Positions 63,689-64,000 of a stretch of 64,000 nucleotides of DNA are shown piece by piece; position 1 is the stretch's first letter, and each line of letters begins with the position of its first letter. The stretch covers positions 62,001-126,000 of the forward strand of contig NZ_AMRI01000011.1 of NCBI RefSeq assembly GCF_000299915.1. Reading direction: 5' to 3'. This DNA comes from Gallaecimonas xiamenensis 3-C-1 (lineage in GTDB: Bacteria > Pseudomonadota > Gammaproteobacteria > Enterobacterales > Gallaecimonadaceae). The notes beneath the pieces were generated by a model. The model was given only the letters and a program-made list of their open reading frames with translations, searched no databases and was not told where the DNA came from. Both the position numbers and the translations under genes were made by a program.

Positions 63689-64000
63689 GGTTGTGCGTCT
63701 CCCCTTCGCAAGTCCGACAAGGCAAAAGGCAGGCTCAGATCGCCCTTGAGGCTGACCAGGCGCTTGGCCAGCAGGGCCGCCTCCCGGTTTGCCTGTACCT
63801 TCTGCACGGCTTTTTCATCAGCCTCAGCTGCCAGTATGTCAGCAAGATGACGATGTTGCTGAAGCAGGCTGCCGGCAGTCTTGGCGCCGACCCCGGGCAC
63901 CCCGGGTACGCCGTTGGTGCTGTCACCGGTCATGGCCAGGAAATCACAAAGCTGCGACGGCCTGATGCCGAATTTTTGCTGCCAGTGCTCGCCGCCCAAA
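63685..64000 (-). CDS. xni: Flap endonuclease Xni (exonuclease IX family), 3' part
   Basis: The gene runs off the window; only the C-terminal 104 or so residues are present. They contain the 5'-nuclease-family helix-hairpin-helix region (SQLCDFLAMTGDSTNGVPGVPGVGAKTAGSLL) that binds DNA, with the GDSTNGVPGVPG loop typical of Xni/ExoIX and the Pol I 5' nuclease. The family trims 5' flaps. The short C-terminus with no polymerase domain following favours Xni over polA. Confidence 0.85.
   Translation of the reverse strand, partial: LGGEHWQQKFGIRPSQLCDFLAMTGDSTNGVPGVPGVGAKTAGSLLQQHRHLADILAAEADEKAVQKVQANREAALLAKRLVSLKGDLSLPFALSDLRRGDAQP

Overview
The window is a GC-rich (roughly 60% by eye) stretch of a gammaproteobacterial chromosome. 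Housekeeping proteins (SmpB, BamE, RecN, DnaK, CarA/CarB, FtsH, NusA, IF2, PNPase) read as close relatives of Enterobacteria, Shewanella and Pseudomonas proteins. The initiator tRNA matches the E. coli sequence as I know it. TonB-dependent glucan uptake genes, a MetT-type transporter and a PHB operon suggest a free-living, probably aquatic, Alteromonadales-like or Gallaecimonas-like organism. The genus is a guess.

The backbone is an old conserved gene string: smpB / ratA-rnfH / bamE / recN / nadK / grpE-dnaK-dnaJ / dapB / carA-carB / greA / yhbY / rlmE-ftsH-folP-glmM-secG / tRNA-Leu, tRNA-fMet / rimP-nusA-infB-rbfA-truB-rpsO-pnp-nlpI. It covers ribosome rescue, outer-membrane assembly, DNA repair, chaperones, lysine and pyrimidine/arginine precursors, cell wall and folate synthesis, secretion, and the transcription-translation machinery.

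Three blocks of accessory genes interrupt this string. Block 1 (about 8.8-20.7 kb, between dnaJ and dapB) holds a GNAT acetyltransferase, an ankyrin protein, an M48 metallopeptidase lipoprotein, a secreted dienelactone-hydrolase-like protein, a pectate lyase with a binding module, an unknown anchored protein, a NhaC-family transporter under a MetJ-like operator (hence probably the methionine transporter MetT), and an RND efflux pair whose last codons overlap dapB. Block 2 (about 21.6-32.5 kb, between dapB and carA) is an alpha-glucan utilisation locus: a TonB-dependent receptor, a flavin-dependent tryptophan-halogenase-like protein with its catalytic residues intact, and a three-gene operon of exported GH13, GH31 and GH13 enzymes. 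Two similar LacI-type dyad sites lie in front of its two transcription units. Block 3 (about 37.2-41.1 kb, between carB and greA) is a phaB-phasin-phaC operon behind a perfect FNR-type box, plus an OmpA-family lipoprotein and a small unknown protein.

After nlpI come a GGDEF-EAL membrane protein that overlaps the end of nlpI tail to tail, a tricorn-like S41 periplasmic protease, a short-chain dehydrogenase and the 3' part of xni, which runs off the window. Regulatory DNA is unusually readable: two LexA boxes on the recN promoter, sigma-32 promoters for grpE and dnaK, a MetJ array on a consensus promoter, a PurR-like box at carA, an FNR box at phaB, and a multi-hairpin leader in front of rimP-nusA-infB. 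I saw no insertion sequence, CRISPR array, phage gene or rRNA.
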